DNA of 64,000 bases from Prochlorococcus marinus CUG1433. GTDB lineage: Bacteria; Cyanobacteriota; Cyanobacteriia; PCC-6307; Cyanobiaceae. The stretch spans positions 806,001 to 870,000 of the forward strand of contig JAEPLN010000001.1 in the NCBI GenBank assembly GCA_017644425.1, read 5' to 3'. The notes under the pieces are model-generated. The model did not search any database, was not told where the DNA came from, and worked only from the letters and a program-made list of their open reading frames with translations. The position numbers were made by a program, and so were the translations under genes. Of the stretch, positions 46,200-54,575 are shown one piece after another (within the stretch, counting starts at the first letter, position 1; every line of letters begins with the position of its first letter).

Positions 46200-46355
46200 T
46201 TAATTACCTGCATCAGGAACAAATCTTAAAGCGATGAATAGCAAACTTCCAGCTCCAGCAATAGCTGCAGCTACTAATCCAAAATCTGTAGGGATTGTGC
46301 GAGATGCAAAAATTAAAGATGCAAATGTAATATCCATGATGAAATTTAAACTCAT
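46200..46355 (-). CDS. Small hydrophobic protein (51 aa)
   Basis: A short ORF, 51 residues from the ATG at 46355 or 45 from the next in-frame ATG (MDITFASLIFASRTIPTDFG). The C-terminal half is one transmembrane helix (GLVAAAIAGAGSLLFIALRF) ending in VPDAGN. It is the only coherent ORF in the gap between the LigD-like gene and the DUF883-like gene. The composition resembles small thylakoid subunits, but I recognise none. Its reality is uncertain. Confidence 0.45.
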   Translation of the reverse strand: MSLNFIMDITFASLIFASRTIPTDFGLVAAAIAGAGSLLFIALRFVPDAGN

Positions 46356-46524
46356 TTAATAATTCCAGTAATAGCTTAACAAAAGCTTCTTGCAGAACAG
46401 AGTAGATAAATAAAATGTAAATAAACTTTTATATGTTTTTATTCTATATAAATCCCACAATTATTTAGATAAGGGTTCCAAATTAAGAAAATGGGTCTAA
46501 TCTTAAAATAAATAAGTTTGAAAA

Positions 46525-46986
46525 ATGGAGACTTACCATCCTCCCAAAGAAGTAGAAGATAAAGAAGATAACTCTAATCTTCCTGAAAGAGAGGTTCTCT
46601 CTGAAAAATGGTTACTCGAAAAAATTGACAGTTTAATACCTTTAATAAAAGAAAAATGGCCTAACATTGCACAACAAACCCTTGAAGCCACAAAAGGGAG
46701 TATTGACGATTTAGTTGAAGTAATAGCAAGCCATAGTGGAACCTCAGCAATTAGAATAAAAAGTCAACTATTTGAAATAATTGATTCAATAAGAGAAAAC
46801 AATTGGGAAATATCAGAAAAAATTGAGCCTATAGAAAGTCAATTAGAAGAATTATTAGAAGAACTTAACGATACACTTAGACCAAAAATAGAAAGTCCTA
46901 TAAGAAAAAAACCATTATTATCTATTGCTATTGCGGCTGGTATTGGTTTACTAATAGGAACGCTCCTAAACAGTGGTAGAAAATAA
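46525..46986 (+). CDS. DUF883/YqjD-like tail-anchored protein
   Basis: A 153-residue protein: a charged, helical soluble part (about 25-125) and a C-terminal hydrophobic anchor (PLLSIAIAAGIGLLIGTLL) ending in a basic GRK. This topology and the glycine-rich anchor are typical of DUF883/ElaB-YqjD proteins, which sit at the inner membrane and can bind ribosomes in E. coli. The downstream holin-like gene starts immediately after it, so they form a two-gene unit like the YqjD-YqjE pair. Confidence 0.7.
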   Translation: METYHPPKEVEDKEDNSNLPEREVLSEKWLLEKIDSLIPLIKEKWPNIAQQTLEATKGSIDDLVEVIASHSGTSAIRIKSQLFEIIDSIRENNWEISEKIEPIESQLEELLEELNDTLRPKIESPIRKKPLLSIAIAAGIGLLIGTLLNSGRK

Positions 46987-46987
46987 T

Positions 46988-47374
46988 ATGGAAAAACCAA
47001 AAAATAAAAACTTTGCAAATACCGCCTCTAGAATTTCAGCGATTGCAAGTTCAGTTATGGATTTGCATGTAAGAATAGCTCTTCAAGAAGTAGATAGAGA
47101 AAAAAGAAGATTAATTAGTGGTGGAATATTTTTGGCAATTGGCAGCACATTATTATTATTAGTACTAATTTGCATCCATATTATTTTCTACCTTTTTCTA
47201 ACAAAATATAATAACTGGAATATTGAATATAATTTATTACTCATAATATTTATCGATTTAGTTCTTGCAGGCTTAAGTTTAAAACTTGGAGGAAAATTAG
47301 CCAAAGGACCATATCTTCCTCAAACATTAGAGGGTTTAGGCAAGACAACAAAAGCCGTTTTAGGCAAAAAATAA
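46988..47374 (+). CDS. Phage-holin-like (DUF1469/YqjE-type) membrane protein
   Basis: A 128-residue protein from the ATG at 46988; an upstream GTG at 46973 would overlap the previous gene and adds five residues. The N-terminal amphipathic helix (SAIASSVMDLHVRIALQEV) is followed by two transmembrane helices (SGGIFLAIGSTLLLLVLICI and YNLLLIIFIDLVLAGLSL). This is the pattern of the YqjE/Holin-X family (DUF1469). In many bacteria it is paired with a DUF883 protein, as here. No lysis gene is nearby, so a phage origin is not implied. Confidence 0.7.
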   Translation: MEKPKNKNFANTASRISAIASSVMDLHVRIALQEVDREKRRLISGGIFLAIGSTLLLLVLICIHIIFYLFLTKYNNWNIEYNLLLIIFIDLVLAGLSLKLGGKLAKGPYLPQTLEGLGKTTKAVLGKK

Positions 47375-47375
47375 A

Positions 47376-48500
47376 TTACCTTATTAAATACTTTATCCAT
47401 CTACAATCTATTCCCCCATTACTAACAGGAATTTTCAATGAAGATTTCATTTTCAAATATTTTGTTAGTTTTGGATTTCCACTTAGCAGCCAAAATTCCC
47501 AACCTGAAAAATTATTCTTTAGGAAGATTCCCATTTGTTCATATAAATAAATCAATTCATTTTCATCGCCTAATTTTTTGCCGTATGGAGGATTACATAT
47601 GATTATCCCAGGTATGCAACTTAATTGGAGTGCTAAAAAATCATTATTTATAAGCTCAATATAATTTTCTAGTCCAGCTAATGATATGTTTACATTCGCC
47701 TGCTCAAAAACCTTTTTATCAATTTCACATCCTATTATTGTTGGCAATTTTTCATAATTTATAATTTTATTTTTTGCCTTATTTTTTTCATTAAGATAAA
47801 TATCTTTCCTAAAGTCCAACCAATTCTCAAAAAGATATACTTGATCAATATTTATGGGAACTCCAAGGTATTGGTTGACTGCCTCAATTAAAAAAGTTCC
47901 CGAGCCGCACATAAAATCTATTAATGGAACTTTGCCATTCCATTGAGTCATATTTATCAATCCAGAAGCTAAATTTTCTTTTAATGGAGCATTTCCAATT
48001 GCTGGTCTATAGCCTCTTTTGTGTAAGCTTTCTACGCTGCTTTGAAGACTGAGAATTGCTTTATTATTGTTTAAATGCAGATGAATTATAAAATCAGGAT
48101 TATCTAAAGAAATATTTGATCTTTTATTCCAAACTGCCTGTTGCAAATCAGTTATAGAATTTTTTACTTCAAGAGCTGTGAAATGAGTATGACTTAAAGA
48201 AGATGTTCTCCCAGTTACTTGAACATTAAACGTTTTATCAAAGTGTACCCAATTTAACCAATCAAATGAATCTCTAACTCCCGCATATAAAGATTGCTTG
48301 TCATAGCAATTAAAACTTGCAATTTCTCTATAAAAACGAAAAGCTAATCTGGAATAGAAATGAACTCTATAAAAAGTTTCAAAATCACATTCAAATTTAA
48401 TAAATCTTTTATAAGTATTAATATTAAAGCCGCCTAAATTTGAAATTTCTTCTGCTAAATATTTCTCTAGTCCCTCCGGAGATGATGCCACTACATTCAT
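47376..48500 (-). CDS. THUMP-domain 23S rRNA (guanine-N2) methyltransferase-like protein
   Basis: A SAM-dependent methyltransferase of the RlmL/YcbY N-terminal type, 374 residues. An N-terminal THUMP region (about 40-155) precedes the methylase fold with PLIDFMCGSGTFLIEA and the catalytic motif IICNPPYGKKLG. It corresponds to the RlmL half that modifies G2445 in E. coli and lacks the RlmK half. Formerly such genes were called N6-adenine DNA methylases because of NPPY. It converges on the holin-like gene with adjacent stops. Confidence 0.8.
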   Translation of the reverse strand: MNVVASSPEGLEKYLAEEISNLGGFNINTYKRFIKFECDFETFYRVHFYSRLAFRFYREIASFNCYDKQSLYAGVRDSFDWLNWVHFDKTFNVQVTGRTSSLSHTHFTALEVKNSITDLQQAVWNKRSNISLDNPDFIIHLHLNNNKAILSLQSSVESLHKRGYRPAIGNAPLKENLASGLINMTQWNGKVPLIDFMCGSGTFLIEAVNQYLGVPINIDQVYLFENWLDFRKDIYLNEKNKAKNKIINYEKLPTIIGCEIDKKVFEQANVNISLAGLENYIELINNDFLALQLSCIPGIIICNPPYGKKLGDENELIYLYEQMGIFLKNNFSGWEFWLLSGNPKLTKYLKMKSSLKIPVSNGGIDCRWIKYLIR

Positions 48501-48549
48501 ATAAGATAAAACTTAGTAAAAAACTATTCAATAACCATTTTGCCTGTCA

Positions 48550-48826
48550 GAATATAAATGTCCAATTGGACTAGGTGATCTCAACCGATGTTTCGGACAG
48601 CGGTTCGATTCCGCTCAACTCCACTATTTGGGGTTGTAATGGTTTCGACGGGGCATAAGGAAGGTGACTGAAGCCGGCTCGGTTAGAGCAAAAACACAAA
48701 TGCTAACAAAATCGTTAGTTTCTCCCGTCAAACAGCACCAGTTGCTGCTTGATCCTAAAGGAGATGGGGTTATATCAGCCTTATCAACCAAATGATACGA
48801 GGAGTCTGGAAGGACTCCACTTTTTT
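48550..48826 (+). ncRNA. ssrA: Permuted two-piece transfer-messenger RNA (tmRNA)
   Basis: Ribosome rescue RNA in the permuted order. The acceptor piece comes first: T arm AGCGG-TTCGATT-CCGCT at 48599-48615, then CAACTCC and A at 48616-48623. A 6-base intervening sequence (CTATTT) follows, then GGGGTTGTAATGGTTTCGAC begins the coding piece at 48630. The acceptor stem GGGGTTG/CAACTCC contains the G3-U70 pair for alanylation. The tag reading frame at 48702-48752 gives ANKIVSFSRQTAPVAA and a TGA stop. A terminator-like hairpin closes the gene. The 5' end of the acceptor piece is approximate. Confidence 0.93.
48801..48826 (+). terminator. Intrinsic terminator of the tmRNA
   Basis: Stem GGAGTC (48801-48806) pairs with GACTCC (48813-48818), with an extra T-G pair and a GGAA tetraloop, followed by AC and six T residues (48821-48826). 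It is consistent with Rho-independent termination of ssrA; it may also form a structural helix at the 3' end of the coding piece. Confidence 0.75.
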
Positions 48827-48980
48827 AAATAACTTAAAAGTTGTAATAGATAATTTATTAGTGTGTAAATATTGCTGCAAATGCTTGTATTAAAAGGAAT
48901 TTTTTTAATTTAATAAGTATAAATACTGAGAAGATAAGTTTTAAATTAATTTATCTTATTAAAAAATCGAATCTTGCAAA

Positions 48981-49118
48981 ATGGAATCTAATAAAAAACT
49001 TAATGACTTGATAATAAATCTCAAACCAAAAGTTATTAGATTCACTGGCGAAAAATTTCCCACTGAACTATGGAATAGTGGTTATCAAATAAAAAAAAAT
49101 AAGAAGATACCTACCTAA
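48981..49118 (+). CDS. Small basic protein (45 aa)
   Basis: A short ORF of 45 codons (starting MESNKKLNDLIINLKPKVIR, ending KKIPT) downstream of the tmRNA. It is lysine-rich, with FTGEKFPTELWNSGYQ in the centre, and has no membrane segment. It is convergent with the aldo/keto reductase gene, 9 bases apart. The amino-acid composition looks like a real cytosolic protein, but no family is recognised. Confidence 0.45.
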   Translation: MESNKKLNDLIINLKPKVIRFTGEKFPTELWNSGYQIKKNKKIPT

Positions 49119-49127
49119 AAAATTTAA

Positions 49128-50090
49128 TTAAATACTCGAAAAAGGATTGTTTGGCATTTTTTTAAGACAATTTTTTGAAGCTTCCTGAAGAATTGTAAAT
49201 TCATTTTTATTTAAATTCCACTTGAATACGTTCGCTAAATCTATAACTTGAGATTTTTTTCGCATTCCAACGAGTGGAATAGTTCCTTGATAACAACACC
49301 AATTAATTGCTACTTGAGCTTGGGAAACTGATCTTTGATTCGCAATCCTTTTTAGACACTTCCGCAATGCATATGTTGGTTTTTTATAGTTTTCAAATAA
49401 TGCATTACGAATAAAACTTTTTTCTTTTTTTTCTTCTTTATCCGGATCAATACAAAGTATTCCAAAAGACAAAGGACTATAAGCAAAGAAATCAATATTA
49501 TTTTCTTCGCATATTTTTTTTACCTGATATTGTTTTTCTAAATTGGGAGCAAGCAAAGAAAACTGTATCTGAACGCTTTTTAGCCTCTGATCTCTTTTTG
49601 CCAAGAATTTAATTAATTGTTTTAACCTTTGAGGACCTATGTTTGATAAGCCGATTTGAAAATCAAAGCCTTGATCTTTTAAATCGCAAAGATTATTCAA
49701 AAGACCTAATTCCTGCCAAGGATTATATTTTGCAGTTGACCAATGTAATTGCACTATATCTAATTTGTTATTAAGTCTTTCTAAACTTTTTAAAAAAGGT
49801 TTATTAAATCCTCTTTCACCGATCCTCCAGGGATAAGGTGCAAGTTTGGTTGCTACTTGAATTCTTTTTTTCTTTGCTGAAGGAATATTTAGTAAAAATT
49901 TGCCTATCAATAATTCACTTCTACCATGAAGATTCCCAGTACCATAAGAATCTGCAGTATCAATTAGATCAAAACCTCTTCGTAATGCTTCATTAAAAGT
50001 CTCACGTAAATCATCGTCATTAGTAGATTGGTAATCCCAAAACAGCTTATTTCCCCAAGACCAAGTACCTATTCCAATTCTTTTCTTCAC
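49128..50090 (-). CDS. Aldo/keto reductase family oxidoreductase
   Basis: A 320-residue NADPH-dependent (β/α)8-barrel oxidoreductase. The active-site region DLIDTADSYGTG contains catalytic Asp and Tyr; VATKLAPYPWR supplies the Lys, and IVQLHWSTA the His. The coenzyme-binding C-terminus has IPLVGMRKKSQVIDLANVFKW. The substrate cannot be read. The sequence is typical of the plant-like AKR group found in cyanobacteria. Confidence 0.85.
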   Translation of the reverse strand: MKKRIGIGTWSWGNKLFWDYQSTNDDDLRETFNEALRRGFDLIDTADSYGTGNLHGRSELLIGKFLLNIPSAKKKRIQVATKLAPYPWRIGERGFNKPFLKSLERLNNKLDIVQLHWSTAKYNPWQELGLLNNLCDLKDQGFDFQIGLSNIGPQRLKQLIKFLAKRDQRLKSVQIQFSLLAPNLEKQYQVKKICEENNIDFFAYSPLSFGILCIDPDKEEKKEKSFIRNALFENYKKPTYALRKCLKRIANQRSVSQAQVAINWCCYQGTIPLVGMRKKSQVIDLANVFKWNLNKNEFTILQEASKNCLKKMPNNPFSSI

Positions 50091-50241
50091 TAGCCTACTT
50101 AAATAAGGAACTTTATAAGGTTATCGAAAAATACTAACCTCTTTAAAATATTTCAAAAAATAAGTTTTATAAGCATTAAAAATCAATTTCTCTTGACATT
50201 AAGAAATTATTCTCCAAAGTAAGAGAAATAAAAATAAAAAA

Positions 50242-50913
50242 TTGTTCATTACCGTTTGCGGACAAAAAGGGGGGGTGGCCAAGACCTGCACAAGTATTCA
50301 CCTTGCAAGTGTATGGCATTCTGAAGGTAAAAAAGTTTGCATAGTCGATGCCGACAAGAATAGATCTGCATTAGCGTACGCATCTAGAGGCAATCTTCCA
50401 TTTCCAGTTTTTCCCGTCAGTTCAGCTGCTAAAGCATCAAGATCATCAGAAATTGTAATAACTGATGGCCAGGCTAGCAGTGATACAGAGGAACTTAAAC
50501 ACTTAGCGTATGGTTCGGATTTAGTTATCTTGCCTACAACTGCAAAAGCAAGGTCAGTAGAATTAACTGTTGAACTAGCTAATTTATTAAGTAACTTAAA
50601 AGTTAACCATGCAGTAGTAATTGTAAAAGTTGATTTTAGACAGCAAAAAGCAGCGCAACAAGCCAAAACAGCTCTAGAAAATTATGGTTTATATGTTTTT
50701 GATACATTTATACCCTTACTTTCAGCATTTGATAAAGCGGAAGCCTCGGGAAATGCCGTATTTGAAGCTGTAGACGATTTAGGTAGATCAGATCCTCGTC
50801 GAATGACGGGCTGGTCTGCTTATTGTTCAATTGCCTCACAAATTCCATGCCTGATTTCGAAGCCCTCATCCGACACCAACAACTTAAACAACCAACAACC
50901 AATCAGCGCTTAA
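50242..50913 (+). CDS. Orphan ParA-like ATPase
   Basis: A 223-residue P-loop protein of the ParA/MinD/CbiA superfamily with the deviant Walker A KGGVAKTCTSIHLA near 9-22 and KVCIVDADKNRSALAYASRG. It begins at a TTG codon (50242). No parB or parS-like repeat adjoins it, so it is not an obvious plasmid-partition cassette; orphan ParA-like ATPases often position other cargo. A -35-like TTGACA lies at 50193-50198. The next gene overlaps its 3' end by 67 bases. Confidence 0.8.
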   Translation: MFITVCGQKGGVAKTCTSIHLASVWHSEGKKVCIVDADKNRSALAYASRGNLPFPVFPVSSAAKASRSSEIVITDGQASSDTEELKHLAYGSDLVILPTTAKARSVELTVELANLLSNLKVNHAVVIVKVDFRQQKAAQQAKTALENYGLYVFDTFIPLLSAFDKAEASGNAVFEAVDDLGRSDPRRMTGWSAYCSIASQIPCLISKPSSDTNNLNNQQPISA

Positions 50914-51095
50914 AAGTAGTTGATTCTCCTAATTTTGAAGAAGAAGAAGAAAAAAACGAAGAAAAAATAGTCCCTCAATCAGGTTTATTAGTTAATTTTT
51001 TTGGAGGTTTTATAGGTTCTGTAATTGGAACTTTAACAATCCTGTTTCTTTATACAAATGAATATATACCAACAGATTTACTAAAACTTAAGTAG
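50847..51095 (+). CDS. Small tail-anchored protein overlapping the ParA-like gene
   Basis: An 82-residue protein from the ATG at 50847; an upstream in-frame ATG at 50823 would add eight residues. It has an acidic, glutamate-rich middle (EEEEEKNEE) and one transmembrane helix (FFGGFIGSVIGTLTILFLY) near the C-terminus. The first 67 bases overlap the end of the ParA-like gene in another frame, implying coupled translation and perhaps a physical partnership. The 3' end overlaps argJ by 8 bases on the opposite strand. Confidence 0.65.
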   Translation: MPDFEALIRHQQLKQPTTNQRLKVVDSPNFEEEEEKNEEKIVPQSGLLVNFFGGFIGSVIGTLTILFLYTNEYIPTDLLKLK

Positions 51096-52326
51096 TATAT
51101 TCGCTATTTATTTCAACGTACTTTTTAGAGAGATCGCATCCCCAGGCTGTACCTTTCGATTCGCCAGAATTTAGATTAATCATAATTTGTACAATATCAT
51201 CAACTAAATATTTACCATTCATTTTGGACCTAATATATTCAGTGACTTTATTCGAATCATATTGTTTTAACTTGCCCTTTTCTAATATCTGATCATTACC
51301 AATATACAAGTCAACTTCATTTAAATTGAATTCAACTCCAGAATTACCTGCAGCTGAAATAATTCTTCCCCAATTAGGATCACAGCCATGGATCGCAGTT
51401 TTTACTAATGCAGAATTACAAACAAATTTAGCCACCATAATTGCATCTTCAGTATTTTTTGCTCCTTGAACCAAAACTTCTAATAGACAATTGGCTCCCT
51501 CTCCATCTCTTGCAATATTTTTTGCTAAGTTTTGACACACAATATCAATCCCTTTTTGAATAATTGGAAAAAATCTTTTATCAATTTTCTCTCCTGCATT
51601 TATTGCAATAAATGAATCATTTGTGCTTGTTTCTCCATCAACTGATATCGCATTAAAAGATTTTTTAACGGCAATCGAAATCATCTTGTCCCATACTTCT
51701 TTTTCAATACCCGCATCACATGTAAGAAAAGCAAGCATTGTAGCCATATTGGGGTAAATCATTCCTGAACCTTTTGCGAATCCTGCAATTTTTATTTTTC
51801 TACCTTGAATAGTCGTCTCTATTAAAATTTTTTTCAAAGTCAAATCAGTAGTTAAAATTGCTTCTGCTGCATTTTGAAAATTATTAACTTTTAAATCACT
51901 AACTAAATTTGGTAAATTTTTTACTAAATTATTTATTTGTATAGGAACACCAATTACACCAGTTGAGCACATTAAAACTTCTTCTTCCTTTATTCCTAAA
52001 AATTCCGCAATCTTTGCTGTAGCAATTTGAAAATGATGAAGTCCAAGATTTCCTGTACATGCATTTGCTTGACCAGAATTAATTAGAATTGCTCGTACAA
52101 ATCCCGAAGCTCTTTTAATTCTTTCTTCACAAATATCCACACATGAAGCGCGAACTATTGATTGGGTGAACAACCCACTAAAAATACTGCCTTCTGGAGC
52201 GAGTATTAGTGCTAAATCTTTTTTTTTAGAAGCTTTTAATCCAGCTGATATCCCAGCGAAAAGAAACCTCTTGGGTGTTCCCTTACTGTCATCAACAAAA
52301 GACCAATTGGAATCTAACTGGCTCAA
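51088..52326 (-). CDS. argJ: Bifunctional glutamate N-acetyltransferase/amino-acid acetyltransferase
   Basis: Transfers the acetyl group from N-acetylornithine to glutamate, closing the cyclic arginine pathway. The 412-residue protein has the autocleavage site in KGSGMIYPNMATMLAF (cleaved between Ala and Thr, with Thr as the nucleophile) and SVDGETSTNDSFIAINAG. The C-terminus contains CDPNWGRIISAAGNSGVEF and ends just inside the neighbouring small gene. Ability to use acetyl-CoA, which makes some ArgJ proteins bifunctional, cannot be read from the sequence. Confidence 0.93.
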   Translation of the reverse strand: MSQLDSNWSFVDDSKGTPKRFLFAGISAGLKASKKKDLALILAPEGSIFSGLFTQSIVRASCVDICEERIKRASGFVRAILINSGQANACTGNLGLHHFQIATAKIAEFLGIKEEEVLMCSTGVIGVPIQINNLVKNLPNLVSDLKVNNFQNAAEAILTTDLTLKKILIETTIQGRKIKIAGFAKGSGMIYPNMATMLAFLTCDAGIEKEVWDKMISIAVKKSFNAISVDGETSTNDSFIAINAGEKIDKRFFPIIQKGIDIVCQNLAKNIARDGEGANCLLEVLVQGAKNTEDAIMVAKFVCNSALVKTAIHGCDPNWGRIISAAGNSGVEFNLNEVDLYIGNDQILEKGKLKQYDSNKVTEYIRSKMNGKYLVDDIVQIMINLNSGESKGTAWGCDLSKKYVEINSEYTT

Positions 52327-52401
52327 ACTTTTTGGTATTTTAATTCATACTAACTATTCTTTAATACTAAAGAAACAGGTAATTAGATTATTATTAAATA
52401 T

Positions 52402-53019
52402 ATGGATATTCTTCAAAAATCAAAAAACAATCAAAGAAGAATTGGTTTAACAGGAGGTATTGCCAGTGGGAAAACAACCATAACTAATTACATTAGAAAA
52501 CATAAAAAGATTCCAATTTTAGATGCAGATAATTTATCAAGAGAATTAATCAAACCAAATACATATGGATATAAGAAAATTTTAGACTACTTTGGAAATA
52601 AAATTATTAATAATAAGAACAATCCAGAAAGGGCAATAAACAGAAAACTTTTAAGAAACATTATCTTTAAACATTCAGAAAGTAAAGATTGGCTTGAAAA
52701 ACTACTTCACCCATTAATTAAAGAAAAAATGATAGAAGAATGCAGTCGTTACAAAAATACTCAAACTTTAGTATTGGTTATTCCATTATTATTTGAAGCA
52801 AAATTTGAAGATATTTGTACTGAAATATGGTTAGTTAAATGTCCTAGAGAAACACAAAAAAAAAGACTTATGACAAGAGATAAAATGAGCGAAAAAGAAG
52901 CATACGAAACCATAAATCTTCAATTAAGTTTTGAAGAAAAAAGAAAATTTTCAGACATTATTTTAGATAATTCAGATGAACAAAATAAATGGATCAAGAC
53001 AATAAAAGAGCTTCTCTAA
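52402..53019 (+). CDS. coaE: Dephospho-CoA kinase
   Basis: Last step of CoA synthesis, phosphorylating dephospho-CoA at the 3' hydroxyl. The 205-residue protein has the P-loop GLTGGIASGKTT near 14-25, the substrate motif PILDADNLSRELIKP, and the lid segment KCPRETQKKRLMTRDKMSEKEA. Divergent from argJ with a 75-base gap and followed closely by the convergent gatB. It complements coaX (19335-20030), giving first and last steps of CoA synthesis in this window. Confidence 0.92.
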   Translation: MDILQKSKNNQRRIGLTGGIASGKTTITNYIRKHKKIPILDADNLSRELIKPNTYGYKKILDYFGNKIINNKNNPERAINRKLLRNIIFKHSESKDWLEKLLHPLIKEKMIEECSRYKNTQTLVLVIPLLFEAKFEDICTEIWLVKCPRETQKKRLMTRDKMSEKEAYETINLQLSFEEKRKFSDIILDNSDEQNKWIKTIKELL

Positions 53020-53023
53020 AGCT

Positions 53024-54502
53024 TTAGCTATTCAATTTTTCTGCAAGAAGTTTATTTGCAAGTTTAGGGTCAGCTTTGCCTTTTGTTCTTTTCATTAATT
53101 GACCAACAAAAAAACCAAGTAATTTAGTTTTACCATTTCTAAATGCTTGAACCTCATCTGGATGTTCAGTTATCAGTTCTTCAATTATTGGTAAAATACT
53201 TGAAGAATCAGATATCATAGCCAACCCTTTTTCTTCAACAACTTTTTTTGGAGAAATATTTTTTTGAATTAGTTCGGGTAAAATTTCCTTTGCAATTTTT
53301 CCACTTATAGTTTTATTTGAGATCATGCTAATCATTTCAGCAAGATTTTCAGGACTAAGTTTTAAGTCACTAAAACTAAGTTTATTTGCTTTTAAATAAC
53401 CCACAATATCACTTGTTACCCAATTTGAAGCTAGTTTGGCATCAGCACCATTAGCTACTGTTTCTTCAAAAAAGTTAGCCATATTAATTTCATCAGAAAT
53501 TACCCTTGCATCATATGCAGATAAGCCAAATTCATTTACATATTTATTTCTTTTCTTTGAAGGTAATTCTGGAAGTTCTTTTAACCATATTTCTTTTTGG
53601 GCTTTTGTGATTTCAATTGGTCCTAAGTCAGGATCAGGAAAATATCTATAGTCACTGCTGCCTTCTTTCATTCGCATACTTTTTGTTAGTTGCTTAGCTT
53701 CATCCCATAACCTTGTTTCTTGGAAAATTTTTCCTCCATTTTCATAAACTTCTATTTGTCTTGCTATTTCATAATCACAAGCCTTTTGAATTGCAGAAAA
53801 TGAATTCATATTTTTTATTTCTACTTTGGTACCGAAAGGAGCATTAGGTCCTTTTCTAACTGAAATATTGACATCACATCGCAATGAACCCTCTTGCATA
53901 TTTCCATCTGATACGCCTAGATATCTAACTGTTCTTCTGATCTCTGAAGCATATTCAGATGCCTCTTTACCTGATCTAATATCTGGTTTACTTACAATCT
54001 CACAAAGTGCTATTCCCGCACGATTGTAATCAACTAAAGAATACTTAGAACCAGCTAATCTATCACTACCTGAATGGACTAGTTTACCGGCATCTTCTTC
54101 CATATGTAACCTTTCTATACCAATTTTTTTGATATAGGGTTCATTGTTCTTTTCAATTATTTCAACCTCTAACCATCCGTTTTCAGCTAGTGGCTCATCA
54201 AATTGTGAAATTTGATAATTTTTAGGCAGATCAGGATAAAAATATTGTTTTCTATCAAATTTACAATGTTCTGCAACATTTAAATTTAATGCTAAAGAAG
54301 TTTTCACAGCATACTCAAGAACAGTCTCATTCAAAACTGGGAGAGTTCCTGGTAAACCACAAACTACAGGATCTATATGAGTATTAGGTGCATCACCAAA
54401 AGCTGTTGACGCAGATGTGAATATTTTACTTTTCGTATTAAGCTGTACATGAGTTTCCAAACCAATCACAGCTTCCCAAGATTCCAAATTGTTCATTATC
54501 AA
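53024..54502 (-). CDS. gatB: Aspartyl/glutamyl-tRNA(Asn/Gln) amidotransferase subunit B
   Basis: The kinase-like subunit of GatCAB, which converts Glu-tRNAGln to Gln-tRNAGln. The 492-residue protein begins ESWEAVIGLETHVQL, with KIFTSAS, YFYPDLPKNYQISQFDEP, and RTIRYLG-type RTVRYLGVSDGNMQEGSLRCDVN, followed by the C-terminal tRNA-binding YqeY-like tail. A second subunit is not adjacent. No glutaminyl-tRNA synthetase is visible, consistent with cyanobacterial use of this indirect pathway. Confidence 0.94.
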   Translation of the reverse strand: MIMNNLESWEAVIGLETHVQLNTKSKIFTSASTAFGDAPNTHIDPVVCGLPGTLPVLNETVLEYAVKTSLALNLNVAEHCKFDRKQYFYPDLPKNYQISQFDEPLAENGWLEVEIIEKNNEPYIKKIGIERLHMEEDAGKLVHSGSDRLAGSKYSLVDYNRAGIALCEIVSKPDIRSGKEASEYASEIRRTVRYLGVSDGNMQEGSLRCDVNISVRKGPNAPFGTKVEIKNMNSFSAIQKACDYEIARQIEVYENGGKIFQETRLWDEAKQLTKSMRMKEGSSDYRYFPDPDLGPIEITKAQKEIWLKELPELPSKKRNKYVNEFGLSAYDARVISDEINMANFFEETVANGADAKLASNWVTSDIVGYLKANKLSFSDLKLSPENLAEMISMISNKTISGKIAKEILPELIQKNISPKKVVEEKGLAMISDSSSILPIIEELITEHPDEVQAFRNGKTKLLGFFVGQLMKRTKGKADPKLANKLLAEKLNS

Positions 54503-54575
54503 AAGTCTCTTTATTAATTTTATTGGATATAAAGGAAAAGAGGACCAAAAAACAAATAAAAATATTAATTCTTAA

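Noticed and set aside
46988-47374. Holin gene as a sign of prophage
   Set aside because: No integrase, portal, capsid or lysin gene is present, and the pair with a DUF883-type gene is a known chromosomal envelope module.
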